A stretch of 59,343 nt of DNA from an uncultured Alphaproteobacteria bacterium (GCA_944390915.1 CALXRS010000010.1:1-59343); one strand, 5' to 3'; counted from the first letter of the stretch, positions 1 through 8,651 are shown. The notes: generated from the sequence alone by a model not told the origin. Numbers and translations: made by a program.

Positions 1-1189
1 CATCCCTCAACACATCATCCCCGCGGAAAGCAAGGTGGTATTGGGCGCTGCGATCATCGGTTACCAGACAATCTCCTGATGTTGCCATCAACGAACCGTC
101 GATATTATCGTTAATCGTGATGCTGCCGCCGCCCGAAGTATCAAAAGCAAAATCAACCGCATCTGCAGAAATGCCGGCCGGCTCTTTCACTTCCTCCGGC
201 AGAATCATAACATGCAGAGCGTTATAAATCTTGCCGCGGGTATCTTCCGTATAGTTGCCGGAAAGAAAAATATCCTGCCCTTTGGAAGAAACGCTTGAGG
301 TCGTGACTTCCAGGGTATTCTTATCCACGCCGATTGTAGACAGAATCGCTCCGCCGTAGGCTTGAGCATTTTCGCTTTGGGCATAATTGTTCAAGATATT
401 GCCGGTGATGTTTAAGTTGCCAAACACGTTTACAATCGCCCCGCCTAATGCGTGACCACTTTCGCTTTGGGCATAGTTGTTCAGGATATTGCCGGTAATA
501 TCGCCAATGGTGCCACTGTTAAAAATCGCCCCGCCACCGGCATAGTCATCTGTGCTTTGAGCATAATTTCCGATAAAATTGCCGGTGATATCGCCGATGG
601 TGCCACCGTTATAAATCGCCCCGCCATAGGCTTGAGTATTTTCGCTTTGGGCATAATTTCCAATAAAGTCACCGGTGATAGAATCGATGGTGCCCTGGTT
701 TTCAATCGCCCCGCCATAAGCATCGTCATGTGTACTTATAGCATAATTCCCGATAAAATCGCCGGTGATGTTGCCGATGGCACCATCATTATAAATTGCC
801 CCGCCATAGGCGTCGCCATATGTGTTTCGGGCATAATTTCCAATAAAATCAGCCGTAATGTTAATATTGCCATTATCTCCCGTATTATTAATCGCTTCAC
901 CACCCGATATTTCTTTGAAAACAACATTGGTTACATTGGCCGAGTTAAGGGTATCGTCAATACGGTCGGCGGCATAATCATAGCCTTCCGGTTTATTGTA
1001 ATCATAATACCAGGTTTTGCCGGCAAGGTTTATCTGATAAGTGCCCTCGCTTTCCGACCAGGTGACTTTCGGGCCGGTCAGGGAGTTTAAGTAATCGACG
1101 GTTATTTCTTTTTCTTCCGCAGCCATTGCCGGGGTGGAGAGAATCGTCCCTGCAAGCAGGGCAAGAGAGAATTTCGAAGGTATTTTCAT
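1..1189 (-). CDS. Autotransporter-like surface protein with Pmp-type repeats (partial, C-terminus off window)
   Basis: The open frame runs from ATG at 1189 to the window edge without a stop, so only about 396 N-terminal residues are visible. Residues 1-23 form a signal peptide (positive start, hydrophobic core, cleavage after AMA). Residues 97-279 hold six tandem units of 30-33 residues, each with a GGAI-type tetrapeptide, an N.G turn and, in most units, a FIGN tetrapeptide. The GGA[ILV] and FxxN pairing is the hallmark of chlamydial polymorphic membrane proteins and related beta-helical autotransporter passengers. The protein is therefore inferred to be exported and to form a right-handed beta-helix outside the cell. 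The membrane barrel expected at the C-terminus lies beyond base 1, so the secretion type is unproven. Confidence 0.75.
   Translation of the reverse strand, partial: MKIPSKFSLALLAGTILSTPAMAAEEKEITVDYLNSLTGPKVTWSESEGTYQINLAGKTWYYDYNKPEGYDYAADRIDDTLNSANVTNVVFKEISGGEAINNTGDNGNINITADFIGNYARNTYGDAYGGAIYNDGAIGNITGDFIGNYAISTHDDAYGGAIENQGTIDSITGDFIGNYAQSENTQAYGGAIYNGGTIGDITGNFIGNYAQSTDDYAGGGAIFNSGTIGDITGNILNNYAQSESGHALGGAIVNVFGNLNITGNILNNYAQSENAQAYGGAILSTIGVDKNTLEVTTSSVSSKGQDIFLSGNYTEDTRGKIYNALHVMILPEEVKEPAGISADAVDFAFDTSGGGSITINDNIDGSLMATSGDCLVTDDRSAQYHLAFRGDDVLRD
353..901 (-). repeat. Six tandem ~90-bp coding repeats (GGAI/FIGN units)
   Basis: Six in-frame units, the first 99 bp and the rest 90 bp, encode the repeating block of the autotransporter passenger. 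The second to fifth units are most alike and the sixth has drifted (NILNN in place of FIGN). Such in-frame tandem units can expand or contract by slippage or recombination. Confidence 0.8.
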
Positions 1190-1246
1190 GGGCTATAGTC
1201 CTTTGATATTTTGCAAAATATACATGGCAAAAAGGCGATGCGCTTT

Positions 1247-1387
1247 AACGATCGTTTTTTTGCAACAGCTTTCAAGGCTCCCCCTTGTTTTTCCGGAAAT
1301 TTTATAACATTTTGATAAATGCAAAAATAATCTTGAAATCAAACTTTCGTTGGGCTATTATTTAAGTGTTGCAAAAAAACGATCGTT
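1247..1387. promoter_or_regulatory. 21-bp perfect inverted repeat, arms 1247-1267 and 1367-1387
   Basis: The two arms are exact reverse complements separated by 99 bp. Each carries the 10-bp palindrome AACGATCGTT followed by a T or A run. They bracket the presumed promoter of the autotransporter gene, one arm in the leader and one upstream. This would suit a dimeric repressor binding two operators, but that role is inference. Confidence 0.4.
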
Positions 1388-1463
1388 TTTCTGCGACAGA
1401 GTCAGTTGCTTCAGGAGGCAGGCAGCCTTTCCGAAGCAATGTTTAAACTTCTTTGTCATATAG

Positions 1464-1531
1464 AAAACTCCTTTGCTTTTAGCAAGACAGTTGCCAGACC
1501 GTCTTAGCCATAATCGCAAAGGAGTTTTTTT
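1464..1531. terminator. Long hairpin downstream of the sugar isomerase gene
   Basis: A 13-bp outer stem (1464-1476 with 1516-1528) and an inner 5-bp stem (1484-1488 with 1501-1505) are visible. The T-run is stronger on the plus side (seven T) than on the minus side (four T). It sits just after the stop of the minus-strand gene ending at 1554, so termination is the simplest role. Confidence 0.5.
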
Positions 1532-1553
1532 ATAAGCGGAAAACGTTTCTCTG

Positions 1554-2363
1554 TTATTTACCTTTTTCCGCCTCCCTTTCCGTTTGCTGCATATACTCAA
1601 AATCCTTTATCCAGGCTTTGGCGTTTTTAGGCGCTCCGTTGCCGGTCTCCATGGTAACCCGTGCATCGGCGGCAATATATTTTTTCATAAATTCCGCCAG
1701 CGGAAAATTTCCTTTTCCGTAGTGGAGATGGCGATCTTCCACCCCCGTGATTCTGCCGTCGCACAAATGATAAATCGTCGGCCGCAGGGCATAAAAGCCT
1801 GCCAGCTGCTCCGCCAGATCGAGCTTCAGCGAATTGGCGGCGCAAACGGCATGCGAAAAATCAAAGCAAAAACCGCAGCCCGACTCTTCCATAATATATT
1901 TTATCTGTTCGGGCGTGGTGCCGTGCATATAGCCTTTAACATCGCTTGAGCGATAGGGCAGATTTTCCACCACAATCCGGCGATCGTTGAAAAGACGGAA
2001 CTGGCGCGCCGTTTCTTCCAGATTTTCCGGCATGTTACCGCCGCCCGCATGCACCACGATAATCGGCGCGGCAAACATGTCCGCCGCCTTTTGCGCATAA
2101 GACAATATTTTTACGTTGTCGGCAAAGCGCTCCGCGTAGCCGGTATCAAAATTCATGGCGTTGTGCGGCGCATGCACCACAACATCCAGACCGGCAAACA
2201 GACTGCGATAGGTTTCCATATCGTCGGCCGGCGTCGTCGGCAGAACCATCAGCTCGATATACATTTTCAGCCGGTTGGCACGGACAAACTCCGTTGCCTC
2301 GGCCACAAAGGACGGATTGTTTTGCAGGTTGCTGCTGAACAGTTTGAAACCAAATCTACGCAT
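1554..2363 (-). CDS. Sugar phosphate isomerase/epimerase (xylose isomerase-like TIM barrel)
   Basis: The 269-residue protein has the pattern of the AP endonuclease 2/xylose isomerase-like TIM-barrel family: VVVHAPHN, IIVVHAGGG, RIVVENLPY, GFCFDFSHA, YHLCDG and VTMETGNG along the chain. These supply the His, Glu and Asp ligands expected for divalent metal. The frame extends upstream into rfbB, but the ATG at 2363 is preferred because the family alignment begins there and it leaves a 22-bp gap after rfbB. It is the last gene of the rfbA-rfbC-rfbD-rfbB operon, so it may act on a sugar for surface polysaccharide. The exact substrate cannot be read from sequence, and an endonuclease IV-like role is less likely. 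Confidence 0.75.
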   Translation of the reverse strand: MRRFGFKLFSSNLQNNPSFVAEATEFVRANRLKMYIELMVLPTTPADDMETYRSLFAGLDVVVHAPHNAMNFDTGYAERFADNVKILSYAQKAADMFAAPIIVVHAGGGNMPENLEETARQFRLFNDRRIVVENLPYRSSDVKGYMHGTTPEQIKYIMEESGCGFCFDFSHAVCAANSLKLDLAEQLAGFYALRPTIYHLCDGRITGVEDRHLHYGKGNFPLAEFMKKYIAADARVTMETGNGAPKNAKAWIKDFEYMQQTEREAEKGK

Positions 2364-2385
2364 AGCACTTTTCCACAACGGTTGT

Positions 2386-3399
2386 TTAACGACGGTTTTG
2401 CAAATACCACTCCACGGTTTTGACAATGCCGGTAGCAAAATTTTCGTCGGCCTTCCACCCCAGTTCCGCGGTAAGCTTGGAGGCGTCTATCGCATAGCGC
2501 CGATCGTGTCCCGGGCGGTCTTTGACAAAAACCATCTGTTCTTTGTACGGACGACCGTCGGCGCGCGGGCATTTTTCATCCAAAATGGCGCAGATGGCAT
2601 CCACAATCTGCAAATTGTTTCTTTCGTTATGGCCGCCGATGTTATAGGTTTCGCCGCTTTTGCCGCGGTGGAAAATAAGATCCACGGCTTTGCAGTGGTC
2701 AAGCACATAAAGCCAGTCGCGCACGTTTTTGCCGTCGCCGTAAATCGGAATTTCCCTGCCCGCGAGAGCATTGGCAATAATCTTGGGTATCAGCTTTTCG
2801 GGATGCTGTTTCGGCCCGTAGTTGTTGGAACAGTTGGAAACGGTAACGTTCATCCCGTAGGTGCGGTGGTAGGCGCGCACCAGCATGTCCGAACCGGCTT
2901 TGGAGGCGGAATAAGGCGAACTCGGATCATAGGGCGTTTTTTCCGTAAAATAGCCGGTTTCGCCCAAAGCGCCGTAAACCTCGTCGGTGGAAATGTGATG
3001 AAAACGGCAGTCCTCATAGCCGGATTTTGTCTTATGCGGCGCTTCCTGCCAGTGGTTGCGGGCGGCGTCAAGCAGGGTAAAAGTTCCCAACAGATTGGTT
3101 TCGACAAAGGCGCGCGGACCGCTGATGGAATTGTCCACGTGGCTTTCGGCCGCAAAATGAACCACCCCGCGAACGTCAAATTCGGCAAACAGACGGCCGA
3201 CAAGCGCGGCATCGCAGATATCGCCTTCAACAAACCTGTAGTTCGGCATGGAGGCGCATTCTTTCAAATTGTCCGGATTGCCGGCATAGGTCAGTTTGTC
3301 GAGGTTTAACACCAGATAATCCGGATATTTTGCCGCCATGTAAGGCACAAAATTCGAACCGATAAAACCGGCGCCGCCGGTCACCAAAATTGTTTTCAT
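2386..3399 (-). CDS. rfbB: dTDP-glucose 4,6-dehydratase
   Basis: Catalyses the NAD-dependent conversion of dTDP-glucose to dTDP-4-keto-6-deoxyglucose, the second step of dTDP-L-rhamnose synthesis. The 337-residue protein shows the Rossmann motif TGGAGFIGSN near residue 7, the dehydratase triad STDEVYG (Thr138, Asp139, Glu140) and the catalytic YSASK (Tyr163, Lys167). These are the diagnostic residues of RmlB, short-chain dehydrogenase/reductase superfamily. The start is placed at MKTILVTGG, which overlaps the rfbD stop by four bases (ATGA), implying translational coupling. Upstream in-frame codons would lie inside rfbD. Confidence 0.95.
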   Translation of the reverse strand: MKTILVTGGAGFIGSNFVPYMAAKYPDYLVLNLDKLTYAGNPDNLKECASMPNYRFVEGDICDAALVGRLFAEFDVRGVVHFAAESHVDNSISGPRAFVETNLLGTFTLLDAARNHWQEAPHKTKSGYEDCRFHHISTDEVYGALGETGYFTEKTPYDPSSPYSASKAGSDMLVRAYHRTYGMNVTVSNCSNNYGPKQHPEKLIPKIIANALAGREIPIYGDGKNVRDWLYVLDHCKAVDLIFHRGKSGETYNIGGHNERNNLQIVDAICAILDEKCPRADGRPYKEQMVFVKDRPGHDRRYAIDASKLTAELGWKADENFATGIVKTVEWYLQNRR

Positions 3400-4235
3400 C
3401 TTCCGTTTTCCTCCATGTTGTCGATACATTCCCGCAAAGCATCGCGCCAGTGGCGGATGCGAATGCCGAAATCTTTTTTGATTTTCGCCTTGTTCAAGAC
3501 GGAATAAGGCGGTCGCGCCGCTTTGGACGGATATTCCCAGCTCTCTATGGGACGAATGTCGCAGCCGAGCCCGGACATTTCAATAATGGCCTTGGCAAAA
3601 TCGTACCACGAACAGACGCCTTCGTTTGAAAAATGATAGATGCTTTTTTTGCCCTGCCGTATCTGCGGCAAAATATGCACGATGGCCGCCGCCAGATCGC
3701 CGGCATAAGTCGGCGTACCTATCTGGTCAAAAATCACTTTCAGCCGGCCGCGTTCTGCCCCCAAACGACGCATGGTCTTGACAAAGTTGCTGCCGTATTC
3801 GGAATAAAGCCACGACGTGCGGATAATCACCGCCGTTTCCGCCCGGTTGGTCACCACTCTTTCGCCCTCCAGCTTGGTGCAGCCGTAAACGGACTTTGGC
3901 CGGGTGGGGTCGGTTTCGATATAAGGCACATAGTTTTTGCCGTCAAAAACGTAATCGGTGGAAATATGGATGAGCGGGATGCCGGTCGCCGCCAGATTGG
4001 CCGGACCTTCAATGTTGATTTTGGCAGCAAGCTCCGCTTCGTCCTCCGCCCGATCAACCGCCGTATAGGCCGCGCAGTTGATAACCGCCTGATAGCGTTC
4101 GGGGGTAACCACCAGACGCACCATCTCGGGGCGGGTAATGTCCAAAGTGTTGCGGTCGGTATAGTCGGCCTTGTCGCCGAGCAGGCGTTTGAGCTCGCTG
4201 CCCAGCTGGCCGTTGCATCCGGTAACTAAATACAT
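3396..4235 (-). CDS. rfbD: dTDP-4-dehydrorhamnose reductase
   Basis: Reduces dTDP-4-keto-L-rhamnose to dTDP-L-rhamnose, the final step of the pathway, in the cytoplasm. The 279-residue protein starts with the nucleotide-binding motif [15 protein letters not shown] and has HISTDYVFDG and the catalytic YGCTKLEGE of RmlD proteins. Length is normal for the family. It overlaps rfbC by 10 bp and rfbB by 4 bp, so the four rml genes form a tightly coupled operon in the order rfbA-rfbC-rfbD-rfbB. Confidence 0.95.
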   Translation of the reverse strand: MYLVTGCNGQLGSELKRLLGDKADYTDRNTLDITRPEMVRLVVTPERYQAVINCAAYTAVDRAEDEAELAAKINIEGPANLAATGIPLIHISTDYVFDGKNYVPYIETDPTRPKSVYGCTKLEGERVVTNRAETAVIIRTSWLYSEYGSNFVKTMRRLGAERGRLKVIFDQIGTPTYAGDLAAAIVHILPQIRQGKKSIYHFSNEGVCSWYDFAKAIIEMSGLGCDIRPIESWEYPSKAARPPYSVLNKAKIKKDFGIRIRHWRDALRECIDNMEENGR

Positions 4236-4771
4236 GTTATCTCCTTTAACCGCGGATTGTGCCGGTCTTTTTCCGACAGAACCGCCTTAGACAAATCTAT
4301 CCTCCAGTCTATGCCGAGCTCGGGATCGTTGTACAACAGCCCGCCTTCGGCTTCCCTGCAATAAACGTTGTCGCACTTGTAGGCAAAAACGGCCGTCGGC
4401 GTCAACACCGAAAAACCATGCCCGAACCCGCGGGGAATAAGCAGCTGCTTTCTGTTTTCCGCGGAAAGCTCCACCGCCACATGACGACCGAAAGTAGGAG
4501 ATCCCCGGCGCAAATCGACCGCCACGTCCAGCACCGTTCCTTCCAACACGCGCACCAGTTTGGCCTGAGCATATTCCCCTTTTTGGAAATGGATGCCGCG
4601 GATGGTTCCGAAACACGATTGTGACTGGTTGTCCTGCACAAAATCGTAGTCAATGCCCTGCTCTTTTAAGGCCGCTTTGTTCCAGCTCTCGAAAAAATAT
4701 CCCCTTTCGTCGGCAAAGACTTTCGGCTCGATGATATACACGCCTTCAATGGCCGTTTCAGAAACCTTCAT
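4226..4771 (-). CDS. rfbC: dTDP-4-dehydrorhamnose 3,5-epimerase
   Basis: A cupin-fold epimerase that inverts C3 and C5 of dTDP-4-keto-6-deoxyglucose. The 181-residue protein has the family signature from residue 20: [13 protein letters not shown], the QDNQSQS segment, RGIHFQ with the catalytic His, and the PRGFGHGF block. The size fits RmlC. The start ATG at 4771 lies inside rfbA (14-bp overlap), again implying coupled translation within the rhamnose operon. Confidence 0.95.
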   Translation of the reverse strand: MKVSETAIEGVYIIEPKVFADERGYFFESWNKAALKEQGIDYDFVQDNQSQSCFGTIRGIHFQKGEYAQAKLVRVLEGTVLDVAVDLRRGSPTFGRHVAVELSAENRKQLLIPRGFGHGFSVLTPTAVFAYKCDNVYCREAEGGLLYNDPELGIDWRIDLSKAVLSEKDRHNPRLKEITCI

Positions 4772-5642
4772 GATAGTCCTCGTACACGCGTTTAAGATAA
4801 TTTTTATAATCCACTCCGTCTTTTAACTCATCAATCAGGGACAGCAGCTGCTCGGAAGAAATAAAACCGCGGCGGTAGGCAATTTCTTCGATGCAGGCGA
4901 TTTTCAGATCCTGACGCTTTTCGATAATGCCGATAAAATTGGAGGCTTCCAGCAGCGATTGCGGCGTGCCGGCATCGAGCCACGCGTTGCCGCGCTTCAT
5001 CGGCAAAACGTTTAAGCGGCCTTCTTCAAGATAGAGGCGGTTCAGGTCGGTAATTTCCAACTCGCCGCGGGCGGAAGGTTTGAGGTTCCTTGCTTTTTCG
5101 ACCACGTCCGACTTGTAAAAATAAAGCCCCACCACCGCGTAGTTCGATTTCGGATTTTGCGGTTTTTCCTCAATGGAAACGGCTTTGAAATCTTTGTCAA
5201 ACTCCACCACGCCGAAACGTTTGGGGTCGGACACATGATAGCCGAACACGGTACCGCCGGGGTTGTGTTCAATCTCGCGCTTAAACAAATTGAGCTGCTC
5301 GCCCATGTAAAAAATGTTGTCCCCCAAAATGAGGCAGACGTCGTCGTTGCCGATAAAATCCGCGCCGAGCGTAAACGCCTGGGCAATGCCTTTAGGTTCG
5401 GGCTGCACCTTGTAGGACAATTCAAGCCCGAGCCGGGAGCCGTCGCCGAACAGGCGCTCGATATTGGGCGTATCCTGCGGCGTTGAGATAATCAAAATCT
5501 CGCGGATGCCGAACAGCATGAGCGTGGACAACGGATAATAAATCATCGGTTTATCGTACACCGGCAGCAGCTGCTTGCTGATGACGTTGGTCAGCGGATA
5601 CAGGCGGGAACCGCTGCCGCCTGCCAGAATGATGCCTTTCAT
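4758..5642 (-). CDS. rfbA: Glucose-1-phosphate thymidylyltransferase
   Basis: Makes dTDP-glucose from glucose-1-phosphate and dTTP, the first committed step of dTDP-rhamnose synthesis. The 294-residue protein begins [18 protein letters not shown], the pyrophosphorylase loop, and contains [18 protein letters not shown] with the metal-binding Asp, and the WLDAGT motif near residue 220. Start ATG 5642 has an AAGGA site about 11 bp upstream. An in-frame ATG 21 bp further up lacks family support. It is the first gene of the rml operon, with a candidate promoter at 5786-5814. Confidence 0.95.
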   Translation of the reverse strand: MKGIILAGGSGSRLYPLTNVISKQLLPVYDKPMIYYPLSTLMLFGIREILIISTPQDTPNIERLFGDGSRLGLELSYKVQPEPKGIAQAFTLGADFIGNDDVCLILGDNIFYMGEQLNLFKREIEHNPGGTVFGYHVSDPKRFGVVEFDKDFKAVSIEEKPQNPKSNYAVVGLYFYKSDVVEKARNLKPSARGELEITDLNRLYLEEGRLNVLPMKRGNAWLDAGTPQSLLEASNFIGIIEKRQDLKIACIEEIAYRRGFISSEQLLSLIDELKDGVDYKNYLKRVYEDYHEGF

Positions 5643-5764
5643 ATATTCTAAAGTCCTTATCAAAAAAAGTTTGTTTCAATACCCGATATATTACTCCGCT
5701 CTTTTGACAAATCAAGCAATTTGCCTCATCTTTCAACAACCGTTTCAGCCCCGCAAGAAAGGGC

Positions 5765-5792
5765 TTGTATTTATGATATTTATGGTTATAAT
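5765..5792 (+). promoter_or_regulatory. Sigma-70 promoter for the glycosyltransferase gene
   Basis: TTGTAT (5765-5770), 16-bp spacer and a consensus TATAAT (5787-5792) lie 50 bp before the ATG at 5842. The -10 overlaps that of the divergent rfbA promoter. Confidence 0.55.
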
Positions 5793-5814
5793 TGCATTAA
5801 ATCTAAGTTTACAA
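5786..5814 (-). promoter_or_regulatory. Sigma-70 promoter for the rhamnose operon
   Basis: On the minus strand TTGTAA (5809-5814) is 17 bp from TTATAA (5786-5791), about 140 bp before the rfbA start. It shares its -10 bases with the oppositely directed promoter, so the two would compete for polymerase. Confidence 0.5.
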
Positions 5815-5841
5815 CTCATCAAAATCCGAGAGGGGAGCGGA

Positions 5842-6729
5842 ATGGACGATTTAATCAGCGTTATTGTCCCATGCTGTAATTCTGAAAAATTTATCAAAAA
5901 ATGCCTGCAAAGCATTATGCGGCAATCTTATGAAAATTTGGAAATTATATGCATTGACGACGCCTCGACCGACAACACCGTAAAAATCATCCACTCCCTG
6001 CAGGAGGTCGATCCGCGCATCCGTTTGCTTGTCAACGAACAAAACCAGGGCATCAGCCTGGTGCGCAACCGCGGAATGGCGGAAGCGGCGGGCAAATACA
6101 TCGGTTTTATCGACGCCGACGACTTTGTCGATCCCGATTTTTACGGCCGACTGCTGCAGGCCGCGCACAAAACCGGCGCGGAAATCATCACCACCGCCAC
6201 CTCCGCCGAATGGCCGAACAAAAAGAAAATCTGGTCGGGCAAACCGGGCGTTTATCAAAAATTTGCCGACAAACTGATGGCCATCCGCATCGGCACTTGC
6301 TGGAACAAACTGTATCTGACCGATTTTTTGCGCCGCAACGAACTTTCTTTTCCGCCGGGACTGCTTTCCGAAGACAATTTGTTTATCATCAAATGTCTGG
6401 CTCTATGCACCAAACTCGGAGTTATCGACAGCACCCGTTATCACTATGTCATCAACCCGGGATCGCTGACGCATACGCCGAAGATGGCTTCCAAAAAGAA
6501 AGCCGACAGCCTGACCATCAGCTGCATGATTTTGGAATTTATCCGACAAAATGTTCCCGGCGCTCGTCATCAGGTCATTCATTTTATTATTAAAAACATT
6601 ATCTCCCTGCAATATCTGACGGACGATTCCTACTACCATCCGCTACGGCAGGCGGCTGGTTTTTCGCCTTATTTGATAAAAAAACGATTGATTGCGCTTT
6701 ATCGGTACAGGTTCCGCAAGCAAAAATAA
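5842..6729 (+). CDS. Family 2 glycosyltransferase
   Basis: A 295-residue GT-A fold enzyme that transfers a sugar from a nucleotide sugar. It shows the GT2 opening ISVIVPCCN at residues 5-13, the IDDASTDNT nucleotide-binding block near 38-46, and the DxD-type metal site FIDADD at 89-94. No membrane segment is obvious, so it probably acts on the cytoplasmic face. The start at 5842 follows a GAGGGGAG ribosome site. The frame stays open upstream but that part overlaps the divergent rfbA gene and lacks family residues. Its position beside the dTDP-rhamnose operon suggests work on O-antigen or another rhamnose-containing glycan. Donor and acceptor are unknown. Confidence 0.85.
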   Translation: MDDLISVIVPCCNSEKFIKKCLQSIMRQSYENLEIICIDDASTDNTVKIIHSLQEVDPRIRLLVNEQNQGISLVRNRGMAEAAGKYIGFIDADDFVDPDFYGRLLQAAHKTGAEIITTATSAEWPNKKKIWSGKPGVYQKFADKLMAIRIGTCWNKLYLTDFLRRNELSFPPGLLSEDNLFIIKCLALCTKLGVIDSTRYHYVINPGSLTHTPKMASKKKADSLTISCMILEFIRQNVPGARHQVIHFIIKNIISLQYLTDDSYYHPLRQAAGFSPYLIKKRLIALYRYRFRKQK

Positions 6730-6755
6730 CCGACCGCCTGTCCGGCCGGCATGGA

Positions 6756-6783
6756 AAAGCGGGGACGTTTCCCCGTTTTTTTA
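6756..6783. terminator. Bidirectional terminator between convergent genes
   Basis: A GC-rich stem around CGGGGA/TCCCCG is flanked by T-runs on both strands. It lies between the stop of the glycosyltransferase gene and the stop of the convergent iminopeptidase gene. Confidence 0.75.
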
Positions 6784-7719
6784 TGCCGTATGTTTTTTCA
6801 GAAAAGCGCGGATTTCCCTGCGGAAAGTTTTGGCAATCAACGGCCCGACATGCCCTTTTTCGGGCACGATAACCAGTTTGGAAGCAGGAAGTCCACGATG
6901 CAGGACAAAAGCCCCTTTGAGCGGACAAACCATATCCAGCCGGTTGTGAACGATCAGCGCCGGCAGATGGCGAATACGGGAAAGGTTTTTCATAATCTGC
7001 TCCGGCTCCAGCATAAAACCGGCGGCGGCATAGTGAAGATATATCCTGGCGGCGGTTATCTCCTCTTCCGTTATTTCCGTTTCTTCTTTCAGCACGGGCG
7101 ACAACGAGCCCAAAACCCGCTCATACCGACCGTAAAGAGCGGTCGCTTTCTTTTGCGCTTTTTCGTTTTTGGAGTTTATCATCCGCTCATAATAAGCGGG
7201 CAGACTTTCTTTTTCGGGCATGCCGTCACGGAGTTTTTCCATAATGTCGGGATAAAACCAACCGCTTATGCCGTCTATCCAGTCGCCCGCTTCGCCGTCG
7301 GCAAGAAAAATTTTTGACAGCAGGAGGGCGCGCACGCGGTCGGGATATTTTTCGGCAAACAAGAGGGCCAGCGTAGACCCCCAGGAGCTGCCGAGCAAAA
7401 TCACCTTTTCTCCGATTTTAAGAAAATCGAGCAGACGCGCCGCGTCGTTCAGCAGGTCGGCCGTGGTGTTGTGTTCCGTTTTTCCGGAGGGGAGCGAACG
7501 CCCTGCTCCGCGCTGGTCAAAAAATATCAGCCGATATTTGCGGCGGGCAAACGGCGCGGCATGATACAGGTTTGAAGCGCCGCCCGGGCCGCCGTGAAAC
7601 ACCAGCACGGGCATGCCATTTTTGCTGCCCGCTTCCATAAAAAACACCTGATGCCCGTTTTCTTCGGGCAAAAAACCTTGGTTAAAAACTTTCGGCGCAA
7701 ACCAGTTAAACATCCTCAT
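6781..7719 (-). CDS. Proline iminopeptidase-like alpha/beta hydrolase
   Basis: The 312-residue protein matches peptidase family S33: oxyanion-hole motif HGGPGG at residues 42-47, FFDQRGAGRS at 67-76, the nucleophile elbow GSSWGS with Ser112, a late Asp in HNRLDMVCP and the catalytic His in PEKGHVG. Members release N-terminal proline from peptides. No signal peptide is seen, so it is cytoplasmic. The usual GGSWGS elbow is GSSWGS here, a mild change. Either ATG at 7719 or the one two codons later could be used. It is transcribed alone, divergent from nagB. A broader lipase or epoxide hydrolase role cannot be excluded. Confidence 0.85.
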   Translation of the reverse strand: MRMFNWFAPKVFNQGFLPEENGHQVFFMEAGSKNGMPVLVFHGGPGGASNLYHAAPFARRKYRLIFFDQRGAGRSLPSGKTEHNTTADLLNDAARLLDFLKIGEKVILLGSSWGSTLALLFAEKYPDRVRALLLSKIFLADGEAGDWIDGISGWFYPDIMEKLRDGMPEKESLPAYYERMINSKNEKAQKKATALYGRYERVLGSLSPVLKEETEITEEEITAARIYLHYAAAGFMLEPEQIMKNLSRIRHLPALIVHNRLDMVCPLKGAFVLHRGLPASKLVIVPEKGHVGPLIAKTFRREIRAFLKKHTA

Positions 7720-7790
7720 TTACCTTTTCTTTATTTTTATGGAGCATAGTATAAACAGGTTAATAAATAAAGTAAAAAGGATTTTACCTC

Positions 7791-8597
7791 ATGAGACTGA
7801 TTATCTCCCCCGATTATGACGGCTGCTCCCGCTGGGCGGCCGATTATGTCGCCTACAAAATCAAAGCCGCCCGCCCGACGGAAAACAAACCTTTCGTGAT
7901 GGCGGTGCCGGCCGGGAGCTCTCCGCTCGGCATGTTTGAACGCCTGATTGAACTGTTCCGCAAAGGCAAGCTTTCGTTCCAAAACGTGGTTATTTTCAAC
8001 ATGGACGAATATGCCGGTCTGGCGCCGGACGACGAACACAGCTATCATTATTATCTGTGGAAAAAATTTTTTGACCATATCGATATCAAAAAGAAAAACA
8101 TTCATCTTTTGAACGGCCAAACCAAAGATTTTGCCAAAGAATGCGCTTCCTACGAAAAACTTATCCGCAGCTACGGCGGCATCGACCTGCTGATAGCCGG
8201 CGTCGGCGAAGACGGACATATCGCCTTTAACGAACCGGGATCGTCGCTTGCCTCGCGCACAAGGGTAAAAACCTTAAACAAAAACACCATCAACGCCAAC
8301 GCCCGTTTCTTTGACGGCGACACCGACCGCGTGCCGCGAAACGTGCTGACCATCGGCATTGCCACGATTATGGAAGCCCGCGACGTGATGGTTATCGCCA
8401 GCGGTGACAAAAAGGCCAAAGCCCTGCACGGCGCCATTGAAGGCAGCATCAACCACATGTGTCCGCTAAGCATTCTGCAAATGCATCCGCACGCGCTCAT
8501 CGTCTGCGACGAAGAAGCCACTTCCGAACTGAAAGCAGACACCGTGCGCTATTTCAAAGAAAACGAAGAAGTCAAAATATCGCAAAGAAAAAAATAA
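7791..8597 (+). CDS. nagB: Glucosamine-6-phosphate deaminase
   Basis: Converts glucosamine-6-phosphate to fructose-6-phosphate and ammonia, linking amino-sugar use with glycolysis. The 268 residues include the NagB signatures VPAGSSPLG, FNMDEY (catalytic Asp72, Glu73) and GVGEDGHIAFNEPGSS (Asp141, His143, Glu148), then ALHGAIEGSINHMCP. Length is typical. The start at 7791 follows an AAAAGG site. It stands as a single gene with its own terminator and no nagA or transporter nearby, so it may serve cell-wall amino-sugar balance as much as dietary N-acetylglucosamine. Confidence 0.92.
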   Translation: MRLIISPDYDGCSRWAADYVAYKIKAARPTENKPFVMAVPAGSSPLGMFERLIELFRKGKLSFQNVVIFNMDEYAGLAPDDEHSYHYYLWKKFFDHIDIKKKNIHLLNGQTKDFAKECASYEKLIRSYGGIDLLIAGVGEDGHIAFNEPGSSLASRTRVKTLNKNTINANARFFDGDTDRVPRNVLTIGIATIMEARDVMVIASGDKKAKALHGAIEGSINHMCPLSILQMHPHALIVCDEEATSELKADTVRYFKENEEVKISQRKK

Positions 8598-8604
8598 ATC
8601 GAAA

Positions 8605-8632
8605 GAGGCGGATAACACCGCCTCCTTTTTTT
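8605..8632 (+). terminator. Rho-independent terminator of nagB
   Basis: A 7-bp stem GAGGCGG/CCGCCTC with a 6-nt loop is followed by an eight-base T-run, directly after the nagB stop. Confidence 0.9.
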
Positions 8633-8651
8633 ATATTTGTTTTTCTTGTTT

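Larger units (their letters stand above)
1190..1553. other. 364-bp intergenic region with paired inverted repeats and a long hairpin
   Basis: No gene is supported here. The region holds the leader of the autotransporter gene, a possible -10 near 1301-1306 on the minus strand, a 21-bp perfect inverted repeat (1247-1267 and 1367-1387) and a hairpin at 1464-1531. The 80-residue frame across 1358-1600 has no recognisable start site or domain. Confidence 0.6.

Noticed and set aside
353..901. Regular ~90-bp repeats considered as a CRISPR array
   Set aside because: Units are contiguous, in frame and coding, with no constant repeat plus variable spacer pattern.
452..1090. 212-residue frame with repeats on the plus strand
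   Set aside because: Its repeats are the antisense image of the GGAI/FIGN units. The minus frame has a signal peptide and a proper start.
1358..1600. 80-residue frame in the intergenic region
   Set aside because: It overlaps the end of the sugar isomerase gene and a hairpin, with no ribosome site or recognisable protein features.
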